A DNA stretch of 64,000 nucleotides from Mycobacterium sherrisii (GTDB lineage: Bacteria > Actinomycetota > Actinomycetes > Mycobacteriales > Mycobacteriaceae): the NCBI RefSeq assembly GCF_002102355.1, contig NZ_LQPT01000028.1, positions 1 to 64,000 of the forward strand. Direction: 5' to 3'. A model generated the notes under the pieces. The model searched no databases, was not told the DNA's origin, and worked only from the letters and a program-made list of their open reading frames with translations. How positions within the stretch are numbered: the first letter of the stretch is position 1; each line of letters starts with the position of its first letter. Below are positions 19,238 to 28,177 of the stretch, in pieces. A program made the translations under genes and the position numbers.

Positions 19238-20068
19238 ATGAGACTGGACTTGGCCGGCTACTTCGACCGGGTCGACTACCGCGGCCCCGCCGAGCCGACA
19301 CTCGAGGTGCTGCAGGACCTGATGACGGCCCACACCCGGACCATCCCGTTCGAGAACCTCGACCCGTTGCTGGGCGTGCCGGTCGGTGATCTGGGCCCTG
19401 CTGCGTTGTTCGACAAGCTGGTGACCCGGCGCCGGGGTGGCTACTGCTACGAACAGAACGGGCTGATGGGCTACGTGCTGGCCGAACTCGGCTTCCGGGT
19501 GCGCCGGCTGGCCGGGCGGGTGGTCTGGATGTTGGCGCCAGACGCGCCGGTGCCGGCGATGACCCACACCGCGCTTGCCGTCACGTTCCCCGGCTCGCAG
19601 GGGTCCTATCTCGTCGACGTCGGTTTTGGCGGCCAGACCCTGACGTCGCCGATCCGCTTCGAGACGGGGACCGTCCAGCAAACAACGCATGAGCCCTACC
19701 GGTTGGCGGACCGCGGCGACGGCCTGGTGTTGCAGGCCGAGGTCCGCGGTGAGTGGCAGTCGCTGTACGAGTTCACCCCGCAGACCCGGCCGCAGATCGA
19801 CCTCACGGTGGGCAGCTGGTACGTCTCGACCAACCCCGGCTCGCACTTCGTGACCGGGCTGATCGCGGCGACGGTCACCGACGACGCCCGGGTCAATCTG
19901 TCAGGCCGGAATTTGGCCGTCCACCGCGCCAGCGGGACCGATAAGACCGTCCTCGACGATGCGGCCGCGGTCGTCGACGTCCTGGCCGACCGCTTCGGGA
20001 TCGACCTCGACAGTCTCGGCCCGCGCGGTGAGCTCGAAGCGCGGATCGCCGCAACGCTTGGCAATTGA
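19238..20068 (+). CDS. nat: Arylamine N-acetyltransferase Nat
   Basis: The 276-residue enzyme has the catalytic triad Cys70 (RRGGYCYEQN), His110 (PAMTHTA) and Asp127 (YLVDVGF), the same numbers as in other mycobacterial NATs. It transfers acetyl or propionyl groups from CoA. In M. tuberculosis it is linked to cholesterol catabolism and lies after hsaB. Here it lies beyond the coiled-coil gene, on the same strand as hsaADCB. Confidence 0.94.
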   Translation: MRLDLAGYFDRVDYRGPAEPTLEVLQDLMTAHTRTIPFENLDPLLGVPVGDLGPAALFDKLVTRRRGGYCYEQNGLMGYVLAELGFRVRRLAGRVVWMLAPDAPVPAMTHTALAVTFPGSQGSYLVDVGFGGQTLTSPIRFETGTVQQTTHEPYRLADRGDGLVLQAEVRGEWQSLYEFTPQTRPQIDLTVGSWYVSTNPGSHFVTGLIAATVTDDARVNLSGRNLAVHRASGTDKTVLDDAAAVVDVLADRFGIDLDSLGPRGELEARIAATLGN

Positions 20069-20262
20069 CGGCCATTTGCCGGCATCCGCGGCGACCGGAA
20101 ATGCGCCGAAATCGGGCTCGATATTCGATGCTGGCAAATTATTTACGCGCCGTCCGGGCGGGCGTTAGCGGGCCATGAGCAGCGACAATACGGGTTGGCG
20201 TGAGCTGTGCCATAAGCAACCAGTGCGGCAAATCAGACGCACGCCCATTAACCTGTTCTACC

Positions 20263-22116
20263 GTGAGTCGGGATCACTTGGTGGATACTGCTGTGCCCAC
20301 ATCGGGCGAGACGGCCCGTCGCCAGAGTCGCGGGTCCCGGATCGATGTTCCCGACGGCCTGACCCTGACGTCGTACTTCGACCACAACCGCGCGCTGCAC
20401 GGTGACGACCCCGCCTACCGCTTTCTGGACTACTCGCACGAACCCGACGGACATCCCGTGGTGCTCAGCTGGAACGAGCTCTGGGTCCGGGTCTGCTCGA
20501 TCGGCGCTCGCCTGCAGCAGGTAACCCAGCCAGGGGACCGGGTGGCGATCCTCGCCCCCCAGGGCCTGGACTATGTCGCGGCCTTTTTCGGCGCCGTCTA
20601 CGCCGGCACAATCGCCGTCCCACTCTTCGCGCCGACCATGGCGGGCCACACCGAGCGCTTGGCCGCGGTGCTGGCCGATGCCCGGCCCGCCGCGGTCCTG
20701 ACCACCGCCAGCGCCGCCGAGTCGGTCCGGACGTTCATCCGGACGCTGGCGCCGGGCCAGCGACCCCGGATGATCGCCGTGGACGAACTGCCGGAGACGC
20801 TCGGCGCGATGTTCAAGGGCGCGGATCTCGACACCGACGACATCGCCTATCTGCAGTACACGTCGGGTTCCACCCGGTCACCGGCCGGCGTGGAGATCAC
20901 GCATCGGTCCGTCTACACCAACGCGATGCAGATGGTGATGAGCGGCGGCCTGGATGTGGATGTCCGAACGGTGAGTTGGCTACCCCTGTTTCACGACATG
21001 GGTCTGATGATGATCATGTTCACGGCGTTCTTCGGCGCACACATGACGATCATGGATCCGATGGCGTTTCTGCGCCGGCCCTACCGCTGGATCAAGCAGT
21101 TGAGCATCGAGTCGAGGCACGGCCGCACCTTCGCCGCGGCTCCCAACTTCGCGTTCGAGCTGACCGCCGAGCGTGGGTTACCCCCGGCCGGTGAGACACT
21201 CGACCTGCGCAACGTGGTCTGCATCCTCAACGGGTCCGAGCCGGTCACCATGTCGGCCGTGGAGAAATTCACGAACGCGTTCGCCCCGTACGGCCTGCCG
21301 TCCAATGCGGTCAAGCCGTCCTACGGAATGGCCGAGGCGACGCTGTCGGTGGCCAGCATCTCCCAGGCCGCTGCGGCCAGTGCGGTCTACCTCGACCGGG
21401 AGCAGCTCGGCGAGGGCCGCGCGGTGGTCGTCGCCCCCGATGCGCCGGGCGCGGTCGCCCAGGTGTCCTGCGGCCAGCCAATCCCCGATCAGTGGGCCGT
21501 GATCGCCAACTCCGACGGCGCCGAGGTGCCCGACGGCACGGTGGGTGAAATCTGGTTGCACGGCAACAACATCGGCCGCGGCTATTTCGGGCGTGAGGAC
21601 GAGACCCGACGGGTGTTCGGTAACAAGCTGCAGTCCCGGCTGGACGACGGCAGCCACGCCGAGGGTGCCGCCGACAACGGTTACTGGTTGGCGACCGGTG
21701 ATCTCGGTGTCTACCTCGACGGCGAGTTGTATCTGACAGGCCGCATCAAGGACCTGATCATCATCGACGGCCGCAATCACTATCCATTCGACATCGAGAC
21801 CACGGTCGGCGGGGCCTCAGCGGCGATCCGCACCGGCTACGTTGCCGCGTTCTCCGTGCCCGCCGACGCGCTGGGCTCCGTCGACGGTGGCTCCGGGGAG
21901 CAGTTGGTGGTGGTGGCCGAGCGAGCGGCCGGGGCCGGCCGCGCCGACCTCGGTGCGGTCGCCGACGCCGTGCGGGCCGCCATCTCGCGCAATCACCAGG
22001 TACGCGTCGCCGACATGCGGCTGGTCGCCGCGGGCACCATTCCCCGCACGACGAGCGGCAAACTCGCCCGCAGCGCCTGCCGGACGGAGTATCTCGCCGG
22101 CAAGTTCAACCGCTGA
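20263..22116 (+). CDS. Long-chain fatty acyl-AMP ligase (FAAL), FadD32-like
   Basis: The protein is about 617 residues. The adenylation motifs are YLQYTSGSTRSPAGVEITH, NGSEPV, KPSYGMAEATLSV and LATGDLG. The C-terminal subdomain has GRIKDLIIIDGRNHYP and the end block IPRTTSGKLARSACRTEYL. Wording such as ARLQQVTQPGDRVAIL is strikingly like FadD32, which activates meromycolate as an acyl-AMP for polyketide synthases. The start is uncertain: GTG at 20263 is used, but 20281 and 20200 are possible and none has a clear ribosome site. No PKS, acyl-carrier protein or KstR box is nearby. It lies between nat and aspB, which I recall as near neighbours in M. tuberculosis, so it appears inserted. Its 3' end overlaps aspB by 11 bases, tail to tail. 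Confidence 0.88.
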   Translation: MSRDHLVDTAVPTSGETARRQSRGSRIDVPDGLTLTSYFDHNRALHGDDPAYRFLDYSHEPDGHPVVLSWNELWVRVCSIGARLQQVTQPGDRVAILAPQGLDYVAAFFGAVYAGTIAVPLFAPTMAGHTERLAAVLADARPAAVLTTASAAESVRTFIRTLAPGQRPRMIAVDELPETLGAMFKGADLDTDDIAYLQYTSGSTRSPAGVEITHRSVYTNAMQMVMSGGLDVDVRTVSWLPLFHDMGLMMIMFTAFFGAHMTIMDPMAFLRRPYRWIKQLSIESRHGRTFAAAPNFAFELTAERGLPPAGETLDLRNVVCILNGSEPVTMSAVEKFTNAFAPYGLPSNAVKPSYGMAEATLSVASISQAAAASAVYLDREQLGEGRAVVVAPDAPGAVAQVSCGQPIPDQWAVIANSDGAEVPDGTVGEIWLHGNNIGRGYFGREDETRRVFGNKLQSRLDDGSHAEGAADNGYWLATGDLGVYLDGELYLTGRIKDLIIIDGRNHYPFDIETTVGGASAAIRTGYVAAFSVPADALGSVDGGSGEQLVVVAERAAGAGRADLGAVADAVRAAISRNHQVRVADMRLVAAGTIPRTTSGKLARSACRTEYLAGKFNR

Positions 22117-23275
22117 CGGACAGCCACGGGCCGATCCGGCGCAGCGCCTCTTCGATGTCGTTTGCCGGTCCGGCGAACGAGAGCCGAACGAACTTGTGGC
22201 CTCGCTCGGTATCGAAGTCGACGCCGGGAGCAATCGCAACGCCGGTATCGGCCAACAACTTTGAACAAAACGCCAGCGAGTCCTCGGTGAAGTCGGAGAC
22301 GTCGGCGTACACGTAGAAGGCACCGTCGGTGGGCGCCAGCCGGTCAATGCCGATGCCACGCAAGCCGTTCAGCAGCAGGTTCCGGTTTGCCGCGTAGTGG
22401 TCCAGGTTGCGGTCGGCCTCGGCGGTTGCCTCCGGGGTGAACGCGGCCACCGCGGCAATCTGGGACAGCACCGGCGGGCAGATGGTGAAATTTCCGGTCA
22501 GGCAATCCACCGCGCGGCGCAGCTCGCGCGGGACCAGCAGCCAGCCCAGCCGCCACCCCGTCATCGCGTAATATTTCGAAAAGCTATTGACCACCACGGC
22601 ATTTCGTGAGGTTTGCCAGGCGCAGCTGGTTCGCGGGGCGCCGTCGTAGACCAGGCCGTGGTAGACCTCGTCGCTGATCAACCGCACGCCGGAGGCATCG
22701 CACCAGGACGCTATCGCCGCCAGTTCCGCGGGGGGAATGACGGTTCCGGTGGGATTGGCCGGGCTGGCGACGACGACGCCGCGCACCGGCGGGTCGAGTT
22801 CGGCGAGCATCTGCGCGGTGGGCTGGAATCTCGTCTGTTCGCCGCAGGGGATCTCGACCACCTCGCAGCCCAGCGCGGACAGGATGTTGCGGTAACAGGG
22901 GTAACCCGGGCTGGCCATCGCGACTCGATCCCCGACGTCGAAGCACGCCAGAAACGCCAGCAAGAATCCGCCCGACGAGCCCGTGGTGATGACCACCGCA
23001 TCGGGATCGACGGAGATTCCGTGTACGGGTTGATAATTCGCTGCTATCGCGGCGCGCAGCTCGGCGATGCCCAGGGCCACGGTGTAGCCGAGCTGGTTGC
23101 GCTGCAGGGCGGCCGCGGCGGCCGCGCGTACCGGCTCCGGGGCGCCCACACTCGGTTGGCCTGCCGACAGGTTGACCAAGTCGCCGTGCCTGCGTTGACG
23201 CTCCTCGGCCGCCAGCCACACGTCCATCACATGGAACGGCGGGATGCCGGCGCGCAGCGCGACCGAATCGTTCAC
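22106..23275 (-). CDS. aspB: PLP-dependent aminotransferase AspB (class I/II)
   Basis: The 389-residue fold-type I aminotransferase has YTVALGIAELRAAIA, the cofactor-phosphate region TTGSSGGF, SPANPTGTV, SDEVYHGLVYD and the Schiff-base lysine in NSFSKYYAMTGWRLGW. It matches M. tuberculosis Rv3565 (388 residues). The amino donor and acceptor are unknown, and why it travels with the steroid genes is unclear. Its GTG start overlaps the fadE33 stop by four bases, so it is coupled to the KstR2 operon. Confidence 0.9.
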   Translation of the reverse strand: MNDSVALRAGIPPFHVMDVWLAAEERQRRHGDLVNLSAGQPSVGAPEPVRAAAAAALQRNQLGYTVALGIAELRAAIAANYQPVHGISVDPDAVVITTGSSGGFLLAFLACFDVGDRVAMASPGYPCYRNILSALGCEVVEIPCGEQTRFQPTAQMLAELDPPVRGVVVASPANPTGTVIPPAELAAIASWCDASGVRLISDEVYHGLVYDGAPRTSCAWQTSRNAVVVNSFSKYYAMTGWRLGWLLVPRELRRAVDCLTGNFTICPPVLSQIAAVAAFTPEATAEADRNLDHYAANRNLLLNGLRGIGIDRLAPTDGAFYVYADVSDFTEDSLAFCSKLLADTGVAIAPGVDFDTERGHKFVRLSFAGPANDIEEALRRIGPWLSVSG

Positions 23276-24222
23276 GACGTCTGAAACACCTCGGATTCCA
23301 GTCGGCGCAGCATCTCTTGAGGGGCGCCCAGCAATTGGGCGCTGCCGTGCGCGCGTTTGAAATACAAATGCATGTCGTGCTCCCAGGTAATCGCGATGCC
23401 GCCATGCAGCTGAATGCTCTCGCCCGCTACAGTACACAGCGCCTCGGTGGCGGCCAGCCGAGCGGTGGCCGCGGTGGTGGGGCTGGGATCGTTGCAGGCC
23501 TCTGACACCACGGCCTTGGCCGCGGCGATCATCACGTACAGGTCGGCCATCCGGTGTTTGAGTGCTTGGAAGCTGCCGATCGGCCGACCGAACTGCACTC
23601 GGCTCTTGGTGTATTCGACCGTCAGCTCCAGGCAACGCTCGGCGGCGCCGATCTGCTCGGCTGCCAGTAGGCTCGCCGCGGTGTCGGCGAGCCCGGGGTC
23701 GGGACCCAATTCGACGGTGTCCTGCGGCCGCAGGGCGGCCAGCCGACGGGTGGGGTCCATCGTGGTCGCGGCTTCTGCGCTGAACCTCGTCCACCGGCGC
23801 AACCGGCCGTCGGTGGCGGCGACGGCGACATCGGCGATGTCGCCGTTGACCACGTAGTCGGCGTCGAGCACCAGTGCCCCGATCGACGTTCCGGCGGCCA
23901 GCGCTTCGATTGTTTCGGTGTCCGGCTCGGGTGCCGCCAGCAATGCCAGCTCCGCCAGCGTGGTACCCAGCAGCGGCGAGGGCACCAGGGCGCGGCCGAG
24001 TTCTTGCAAAACCGTTGCCGCATCGGCCAATTCACCACCGGCGCCGCCCAGTTCCTCGGGGATCACCAGAGCGGCGGCACCCACTTGCTCACACAGTAGC
24101 TGCCATAGTCCGTCGTCGTAGCCGCGCTCGGATTCCATCGCCGCGCGAACGGCCGCCGAATTGGCGTGCTTGGCGACCAGCGCGGCGACGGTGTCGCGCA
24201 GCAGTTCCCGTTCTTCATTCAA
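23272..24222 (-). CDS. fadE33: Acyl-CoA dehydrogenase FadE33
   Basis: The protein has 316 residues, the short subunit type of steroid acyl-CoA dehydrogenases that pairs with another FadE. Blocks are EELGGAGGELADAATVLQEL, RVQFGRPIGSFQALKHRMAD and QLHGGIAITWEHDMHLYFKR. In M. tuberculosis FadE31, FadE32 and FadE33 associate in heteromers acting on ring C/D intermediates. The start is a TTG lying inside the end of a MIRU repeat. The GAGGAGG in that repeat, about 10 bases upstream, is probably the ribosome site. The ATG two bases on is out of frame. Confidence 0.92.
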   Translation of the reverse strand: MNEERELLRDTVAALVAKHANSAAVRAAMESERGYDDGLWQLLCEQVGAAALVIPEELGGAGGELADAATVLQELGRALVPSPLLGTTLAELALLAAPEPDTETIEALAAGTSIGALVLDADYVVNGDIADVAVAATDGRLRRWTRFSAEAATTMDPTRRLAALRPQDTVELGPDPGLADTAASLLAAEQIGAAERCLELTVEYTKSRVQFGRPIGSFQALKHRMADLYVMIAAAKAVVSEACNDPSPTTAATARLAATEALCTVAGESIQLHGGIAITWEHDMHLYFKRAHGSAQLLGAPQEMLRRLESEVFQTS

Positions 24223-24371
24223 TGGCGCCGCTCCTCCTCATTACTGCGTGCTGCATCGTCGCCGGCGCGATTCAATGGCGCCGCTCCTCCTCATTACTGC
24301 GTGCTGCGTCGTCGCCGGCGCGATTCAATGGCGCCTTCGGCACGCGGTTCGATGGCGCCTTTGGCACGCGG
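24218..24371 (-). repeat. Two tandem MIRU-type repeats plus two truncated units
   Basis: Two 53-base units (24218-24270 and 24271-24323, one mismatch) are followed by two 24-base partial units (24324-24347 and 24348-24371) sharing the ATGGCGCC core. Read on the minus strand each full unit contains GCAGTAATGAGGAGGAGCGG, characteristic of MIRU elements. The block fills the fadE32-fadE33 gap and supplies the fadE33 ribosome site. Confidence 0.85.
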
Positions 24372-24372
24372 C

Positions 24373-25329
24373 TCATGGCACCGCCAGCACCCGGCGCTTG
24401 TGCGCCTCCGGAGTGCCCCAGGCCGAGCGCAATGCCTGTACCCGCAGCAACCATAGGGAAAGGTCGTGTTCCTGGGTGAAACCGATTGCGCCGTGGGTCT
24501 GCAAGGCAGAGCGGGCGGCCAGCAGACCGGCATCGGCCGCCGCTGCCTTGGCCGCGCTCACGTCGCGCGCCGCGGTGCCCGCATCCTCGGCCAGCGCCAG
24601 CGCGGCCCCGTACACGAGCGGGCGCGCCAACTCGATCGCGATGTGCACGTCGGCCAGCTTATGTTTGATCGCCTGATACGAGCCGATGATGCGACCGAAC
24701 TGCGAGCGCTGTTTGGCGTAGGCGACGCTGTCGGTCAGCAGCGCCTCGGCGGCCCCGACCAGCTGCGCGGCGGTGGCCAGCGCCCCGAACTCGTAGGCGC
24801 GCTGAATGTCCGCCTGCCACGGTGCAGCGGTCGCGGTGACGTCGTACAGGCGCCGACTGGGGTCGACGGAGCGGTGGCAGGCCCCCGCGGTTGCCGTGCT
24901 GACCCCGTCGGGGCCGGCCAGCAGCACCAGGCCGGCGGCGTTCGCATCCACCGCCCGCGGCATGTCCGGCGGCAGCGCGACCGCGGCGATCAACTCCCCG
25001 GAGGACAGCGCGGCGCTGTGGTCGGCCTGACCGGCCAGCAGAACCGGTGCCACGGCGATGGATTCGGCGACCGGTCCCGGCACGCACCACCGACCCAGTC
25101 GTTCCAGCGCGACCACCAGGTCCACCGGATGAGCGTCCAGTCCGTCGAATTTCTCTGGCACGGCCAGCGCCGTGACGCCGAGGTCGGCCAATTGCTCCCA
25201 CACCTTGCGGCCGGGGGCGAGGTCACCGTCGGACCAGGCACGCGACGCGCCGGGCAAGTCCGCACCGCCCAGCGCCGCGTCGATGCTCGCCGCGAAGTCA
25301 CGCTGCTGCTCGTCGAGCGCGAATTTCAC
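24373..25329 (-). CDS. fadE32: Acyl-CoA dehydrogenase FadE32
   Basis: The protein has 318 residues (M. tuberculosis 319) of the short steroid dehydrogenase subunit type. Visible blocks are YAKQRSQFGRIIGSYQAIKH and LQTHGAIGFTQEHDLSLWLLR. It is a probable FadE31 partner in ring C/D oxidation. The GTG start overlaps the fadE31 stop (GTGA). The stop is followed within one base by the MIRU-type repeat block that separates it from fadE33. Confidence 0.92.
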   Translation of the reverse strand: MKFALDEQQRDFAASIDAALGGADLPGASRAWSDGDLAPGRKVWEQLADLGVTALAVPEKFDGLDAHPVDLVVALERLGRWCVPGPVAESIAVAPVLLAGQADHSAALSSGELIAAVALPPDMPRAVDANAAGLVLLAGPDGVSTATAGACHRSVDPSRRLYDVTATAAPWQADIQRAYEFGALATAAQLVGAAEALLTDSVAYAKQRSQFGRIIGSYQAIKHKLADVHIAIELARPLVYGAALALAEDAGTAARDVSAAKAAAADAGLLAARSALQTHGAIGFTQEHDLSLWLLRVQALRSAWGTPEAHKRRVLAVP

Positions 25330-26483
25330 TTGGTGCCTCCGGACTTCTCGCGCGGCAGACCCAACAACCGCTCGGAGATGATATTGCGCTGAATCTCGTT
25401 GGTACCGGCATAGATCGGCCCGCCCAGTGCGAACAGCAGGCCGTCGGTCCACGGGCCGGCGATCTCGCCGTCGGCGCCGCGAATATCGATCGCGGTCTGG
25501 TGGATCGCCACGTCGAGGTCGGACCAGAACACCTTGGTGACCGACGATTCCGCGCCCAACTCGCCGCCGGCGGCCAGCCGCGTCACCGTGCCGAAGGTCT
25601 GTAACCGGTAGGCCTGCGCCTTGATCCAGGCGTCGGCAACCCGGTCGGTGAACTCGACGGGTGAGCCAGCGTCCCGCCACAGCTGCACCAATCTTTCGGC
25701 GGCCGCCAGGAATCGGGCCGGGCTGCGCAGCGACATGCCGCGCTCGTTGCTCGAGGTGCTCATCGCCGCGCGCCAACCCTCGTTCGGGGTGCCGATGACA
25801 TCGCGGTCGGGCACGAAGACGTCGTCGAGAAAGATCTCGCCAAAGCCGGTGTCTCCGCCCAGCTGCACTATGGGGCGCACGGTGACACCCTTGGCCTTCA
25901 GGTCGAACATGAAGTAGGTCAGCCCGTGATGGCGCTCGGCGGTCGGGTCAGACCGGAAGAGTCCGAAGCCCATTTCGGCGAACGGGGATCGCGAACTCCA
26001 GATCTTCTGCCCGTTGAGCAACCAGCCGCCTTCGGTCCGGGTCGCGGTGGACCGCAACGAGGCCAGGTCGCTGCCGGACTCGGGTTCCGACCAAGCTTGG
26101 GCCCAGATCTGTTCTCCGCTGGCCATTTTCGGCAAGATCCGATCGCGCTGCTCTTCGGTGCCGTGGGCGAACAACGTTGGCGCCAGCATCGAGGTGCCGT
26201 TGGCGCTGGCACGCCCCGGTGCGCCGGCGCGAAAGTATTCTTCCTCGAACACCACCCAGTGCAGCAGCGGCGCGGCGCGGCCGCCGTACTTGGTCGGCCA
26301 GGTAATCACCGACAGGCCGGCGTCGAACAACACCCGGTCCCAATGCCGGTGCTGGGCAAAGCCTTCGGCGTTGTCGTACGACTTGGTGGGAATCGAGTCG
26401 GCGTTGGCCGCGAGGAATTCGCGGACCTCCGCCGCGAACGCCAGCGTTTCTTCGTCCAGTTCCAGGTCCAAAATCAGGTCCAT
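25326..26483 (-). CDS. fadE31: Acyl-CoA dehydrogenase FadE31
   Basis: The full-length 385-residue acyl-CoA dehydrogenase has WAQAWSEPESGSDLASLRST, NGQKIWSSRSPFAEMGFGLF, YAGTNEIQRNIISERLLGLP and a FAD/CoA-binding C-terminal domain. It contributes the second type of subunit to heteromers with FadE32 or FadE33 in the HIP pathway. The ATG (MDLILDLELDEE) overlaps the end of fadD3 by 10 bases. Confidence 0.92.
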   Translation of the reverse strand: MDLILDLELDEETLAFAAEVREFLAANADSIPTKSYDNAEGFAQHRHWDRVLFDAGLSVITWPTKYGGRAAPLLHWVVFEEEYFRAGAPGRASANGTSMLAPTLFAHGTEEQRDRILPKMASGEQIWAQAWSEPESGSDLASLRSTATRTEGGWLLNGQKIWSSRSPFAEMGFGLFRSDPTAERHHGLTYFMFDLKAKGVTVRPIVQLGGDTGFGEIFLDDVFVPDRDVIGTPNEGWRAAMSTSSNERGMSLRSPARFLAAAERLVQLWRDAGSPVEFTDRVADAWIKAQAYRLQTFGTVTRLAAGGELGAESSVTKVFWSDLDVAIHQTAIDIRGADGEIAGPWTDGLLFALGGPIYAGTNEIQRNIISERLLGLPREKSGGTK

Positions 26484-28003
26484 TCTCGCAGTTGTGGCTT
26501 GACCACCTTGCCACCCGCATTGCGGGGCAACGCGTCGACGAACCGCACCGATCGAGGTGCCTTGAAGTTCGCCAGATGTTCTCGGCAATAAGCAATTACC
26601 GTCTGTTCGGCGAGTTCGGCGCCCGGGCGGGGCACCACGAACGCCCGTCCTACCTCACCGAGACGCTCGTCGGGAACCCCGATCACCGCCGCGTCGACCA
26701 CCCCGTCCATCCGGGCCAGCACCTGTTCGACCTCGGCGGGGTAGACGTTGAAACCGCCGCAGATGTACATGTCCTTGAGTCGGTCGGTGATGCGCAGGTT
26801 GCCGTTTCGGTCCACCGCGCCGATGTCGCCGGTGTGCAGCCAGCCGTCGGCGTCGATCGCCGCTGCGGTGGCCGCCGGGTCGTCCAGATAGCCCAGCATG
26901 ACATTCGGGCCGCGCAGCAGCACCTCGCCGGCTTCCCCGGGAGTGGCTGCGTCGATGCGCAATTCGAAGTCGGCGAACGGGCGCCCGCAGGTGGTCGCGA
27001 CGGTCACAGCGTCGTCGTCGGCTCGGCAGCTGGTACCCATGCCGTTGGCCTCGGTGAGGCCGTAAGCGGTCAGCACGATGTCGATGTCGAGCTCGGATTG
27101 CATGCGTTCCACCAACACGACTGGCACGGTCGCGGCGCCGGTCACCGCGAATCGCAGCGAGCTCAGGTCGTAGTCGCCGCGTGCCGGGTGATCAAGCAGC
27201 GTCTGGTAAATCGTTGGCGGCCCGGGCAATACGGTGATGCGATACTGCTCGATGGCCTGCAGCGCGCGCAACGGGTCGAAGGTGAGGTGGGGGATCAGCG
27301 TCGCGCCCGTCTGCAGGCACGCCAGGATTCCGGCCTTGTAGCCGAAGTTGTGAAAGAACGGGTTGATGCACAGGTAGCGATCGTCGCTGGTGATCTTGCC
27401 GTTGGCCGCCCAGGACGCCGACGCCGACAGCGATTGCCGGTGTGCGCACAGCACCCCCTTGCTGCGTCCGGTGGTGCCGGAGGTGAACAGGATGTCGCTG
27501 ACGTCGTCGGGTGCGACGGCGGCCGCGCGGGTGAGCACCGCGCTCCTGTCGGTGCCGCGGGCGATGAACTCGTCCCACGTCCCGTCGTCCGCCTCGATCG
27601 GAATACGGATGATGTGCCGCAGCACCGGCAGCGCCTCGCGGTGCAGGTCGGCCACGCGGTCGTGGCCGAGGAAGCGGCCCATGCCGAACAACACCGGCGC
27701 ACCGGTGCGGGCCAGGATGTCGCCGGCTTCAGCCGCGGTGTAGCGCGTGTTCAGCGGGACCATCGCGGCGCCGGCGTGATGAATCGCCAGGCAGGCCACC
27801 ACCCAGTGCCAGGTGTTGGGCGACCACACGGCCACCCGATCGCCGTGCTCGACACCCAGCGCGATCAGCGCGGCGGCCGCGCGGTGCACCTCGTCGCGCA
27901 GTTCGGTCGCGGTGAAGGAGCGCTCGTCGGTGATCAACGCGGGGTGGTCGGGCAGCTGGTCGACGAGACGATCCAACGCCGCGGGCACGGTGCGCGGAGT
28001 CAT
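26474..28003 (-). CDS. fadD3: HIP-CoA synthetase FadD3
   Basis: The 509-residue acyl-CoA synthetase has the AMP-binding motif LFTSGTTGRSKGV, TAYGLTEANGMG, LHTGDIGAVD and the C-terminal lysine block PRNAGGKVVKPQL. In M. tuberculosis FadD3 attaches CoA to HIP, the bicyclic product of HsaD, starting ring C/D breakdown. It is the first gene of the minus-strand run fadD3-fadE31-fadE32-fadE33-aspB. A KstR2 operator lies in the divergent region. Confidence 0.94.
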   Translation of the reverse strand: MTPRTVPAALDRLVDQLPDHPALITDERSFTATELRDEVHRAAAALIALGVEHGDRVAVWSPNTWHWVVACLAIHHAGAAMVPLNTRYTAAEAGDILARTGAPVLFGMGRFLGHDRVADLHREALPVLRHIIRIPIEADDGTWDEFIARGTDRSAVLTRAAAVAPDDVSDILFTSGTTGRSKGVLCAHRQSLSASASWAANGKITSDDRYLCINPFFHNFGYKAGILACLQTGATLIPHLTFDPLRALQAIEQYRITVLPGPPTIYQTLLDHPARGDYDLSSLRFAVTGAATVPVVLVERMQSELDIDIVLTAYGLTEANGMGTSCRADDDAVTVATTCGRPFADFELRIDAATPGEAGEVLLRGPNVMLGYLDDPAATAAAIDADGWLHTGDIGAVDRNGNLRITDRLKDMYICGGFNVYPAEVEQVLARMDGVVDAAVIGVPDERLGEVGRAFVVPRPGAELAEQTVIAYCREHLANFKAPRSVRFVDALPRNAGGKVVKPQLREWT

Positions 28004-28146
28004 CAGCGCCGCTCGCCGCCGCCGAGACGTAAACCATTGCGACCTTGCACGGCGTGTCGTCGCAGCCGCTGCAGTGTCGGGGCGTGACGCATGAAAGCTC
28101 TATCTCCTCCCCGGTGCACGGCGGCCATCGGCGACGCTCCTAACAA

Positions 28147-28160
28147 AGCAAGTGCTTGGT
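28147..28160. promoter_or_regulatory. KstR2 operator (fadD3 / fadE30)
   Basis: AGCAAGTGCTTGGT matches the KstR2 motif AnCAAGnnCTTGnT. It lies 17 bases upstream of fadE30 in the 174-base divergent gap, so it can control both operons. Confidence 0.9.
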
Positions 28161-28177
28161 AGGTTAGCCTACAGGGC

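Noticed and set aside
22106-23794. Extended open frame upstream of aspB
   Set aside because: It shadows fadE33; the GTG overlapping the fadE33 stop gives the family length.
24161-24676. Plus-strand open frames over the MIRU block encoding repeated NGAAPPHYCVLHRRRRDSMA
   Set aside because: Translation of tandem repeat DNA on the wrong strand, without ribosome site or family match.
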